This document shows, piece after piece, positions 63,966 through 64,000 of a stretch of DNA of 64,000 nt. The position numbers were made by a program, and so were the translations under genes. The stretch covers positions 868,001-932,000 of the forward strand of contig CAVPWG010000005.1 of the NCBI GenBank assembly GCA_963709425.1, written 5' to 3'. Source of the DNA: JAICJC01 sp963709425 (lineage in GTDB: Bacteria; Actinomycetota; Thermoleophilia; Gaiellales; JAICJC01). The notes under the pieces are model-generated. The model was not told the origin of the DNA, searched no databases, and saw only the letters and a program-made list of their open reading frames with translations. The first letter of the stretch is position 1, and each line of letters begins with the position of its first letter.

Positions 63966-64000
63966 GCGCCGACTCTACGCCACCAAGCGGCCGAACCAGC

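Overview
The window is about 64 kb of very GC-rich DNA (around 70 %) that is packed with genes: most junctions are start/stop overlaps or gaps of a few bases. The gene content is typical of a high-GC actinobacterium: a SipW/TasA-type secretion pair, a large LuxR-family ATPase regulator, several APC and 14-helix MFS transporters, tryptophan 2,3-dioxygenase, a DivIVA-domain protein and TANNNT-type -10 boxes. My guess is a soil Thermoleophilia-like lineage, but this is inference only; no rRNA or tRNA gene is present to test it. No CRISPR array, insertion sequence or phage gene was seen.

Layout. 1-7.8 kb: 3'-truncated ettA, a small membrane protein, two amino-acid permeases, a metallophosphoesterase, an SDR and divergent tryptophan dioxygenase. 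7.8-13.3 kb: an extracellular-protein block with a frameshifted beta-propeller, a TasA-like protein, a SipW-like signal peptidase, a second secreted protein and an RCC1-repeat protein. 13.4-16.4 kb: a molybdate operon (regulator-modA-modB-modC) with a perfect palindrome in front. 16.6-23.1 kb: a cysteine hydrolase, an alpha-oxoamine-synthase-like enzyme translationally coupled to a GGDEF/EAL protein, then an MFS exporter. 23.2-31.8 kb: a hydrolase remnant behind a promoter and a structured leader, a DivIVA-domain protein divergent from a degenerate Wzz/tyrosine-kinase-like protein, a nitronate monooxygenase, secreted proteins and a LuxR-type regulator. 31.9-42.1 kb: redox and housekeeping genes, including a MarR/MFS pair, a cold-shock protein, a desaturase, a frameshifted Kup transporter and proline dehydrogenase.

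42.1-51.4 kb is the most unusual part. A membrane protein fuses a CDP-alcohol phosphotransferase domain to a sulfatase-fold domain and is followed by an acyltransferase. Convergent with these is a six-gene, translationally coupled operon: MDR dehydrogenase, divergent 6-pyruvoyl-tetrahydropterin-synthase-like protein, GT4 glycosyltransferase, methyltransferase, LPG-synthase-type membrane protein and RibD-type reductase. Together they look like a pathway that builds and exports a modified, glycosylated pterin-like or envelope molecule. The product is unknown to me.

51.6-64 kb: an SCP2-like protein with a glycogen-debranching-type hydrolase, a methyltransferase, an SDR, a heterodimeric ABC exporter with one degenerate ATP site, a LamG-type surface protein, an APC permease and an MFS exporter.

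Four otherwise well-conserved genes (7.8-9.7, 39.2-41.1, 43-45.3 and 48.1-49 kb) carry single-base frameshifts. This suggests uncorrected indels in the assembly, so gene inactivation should not be assumed.
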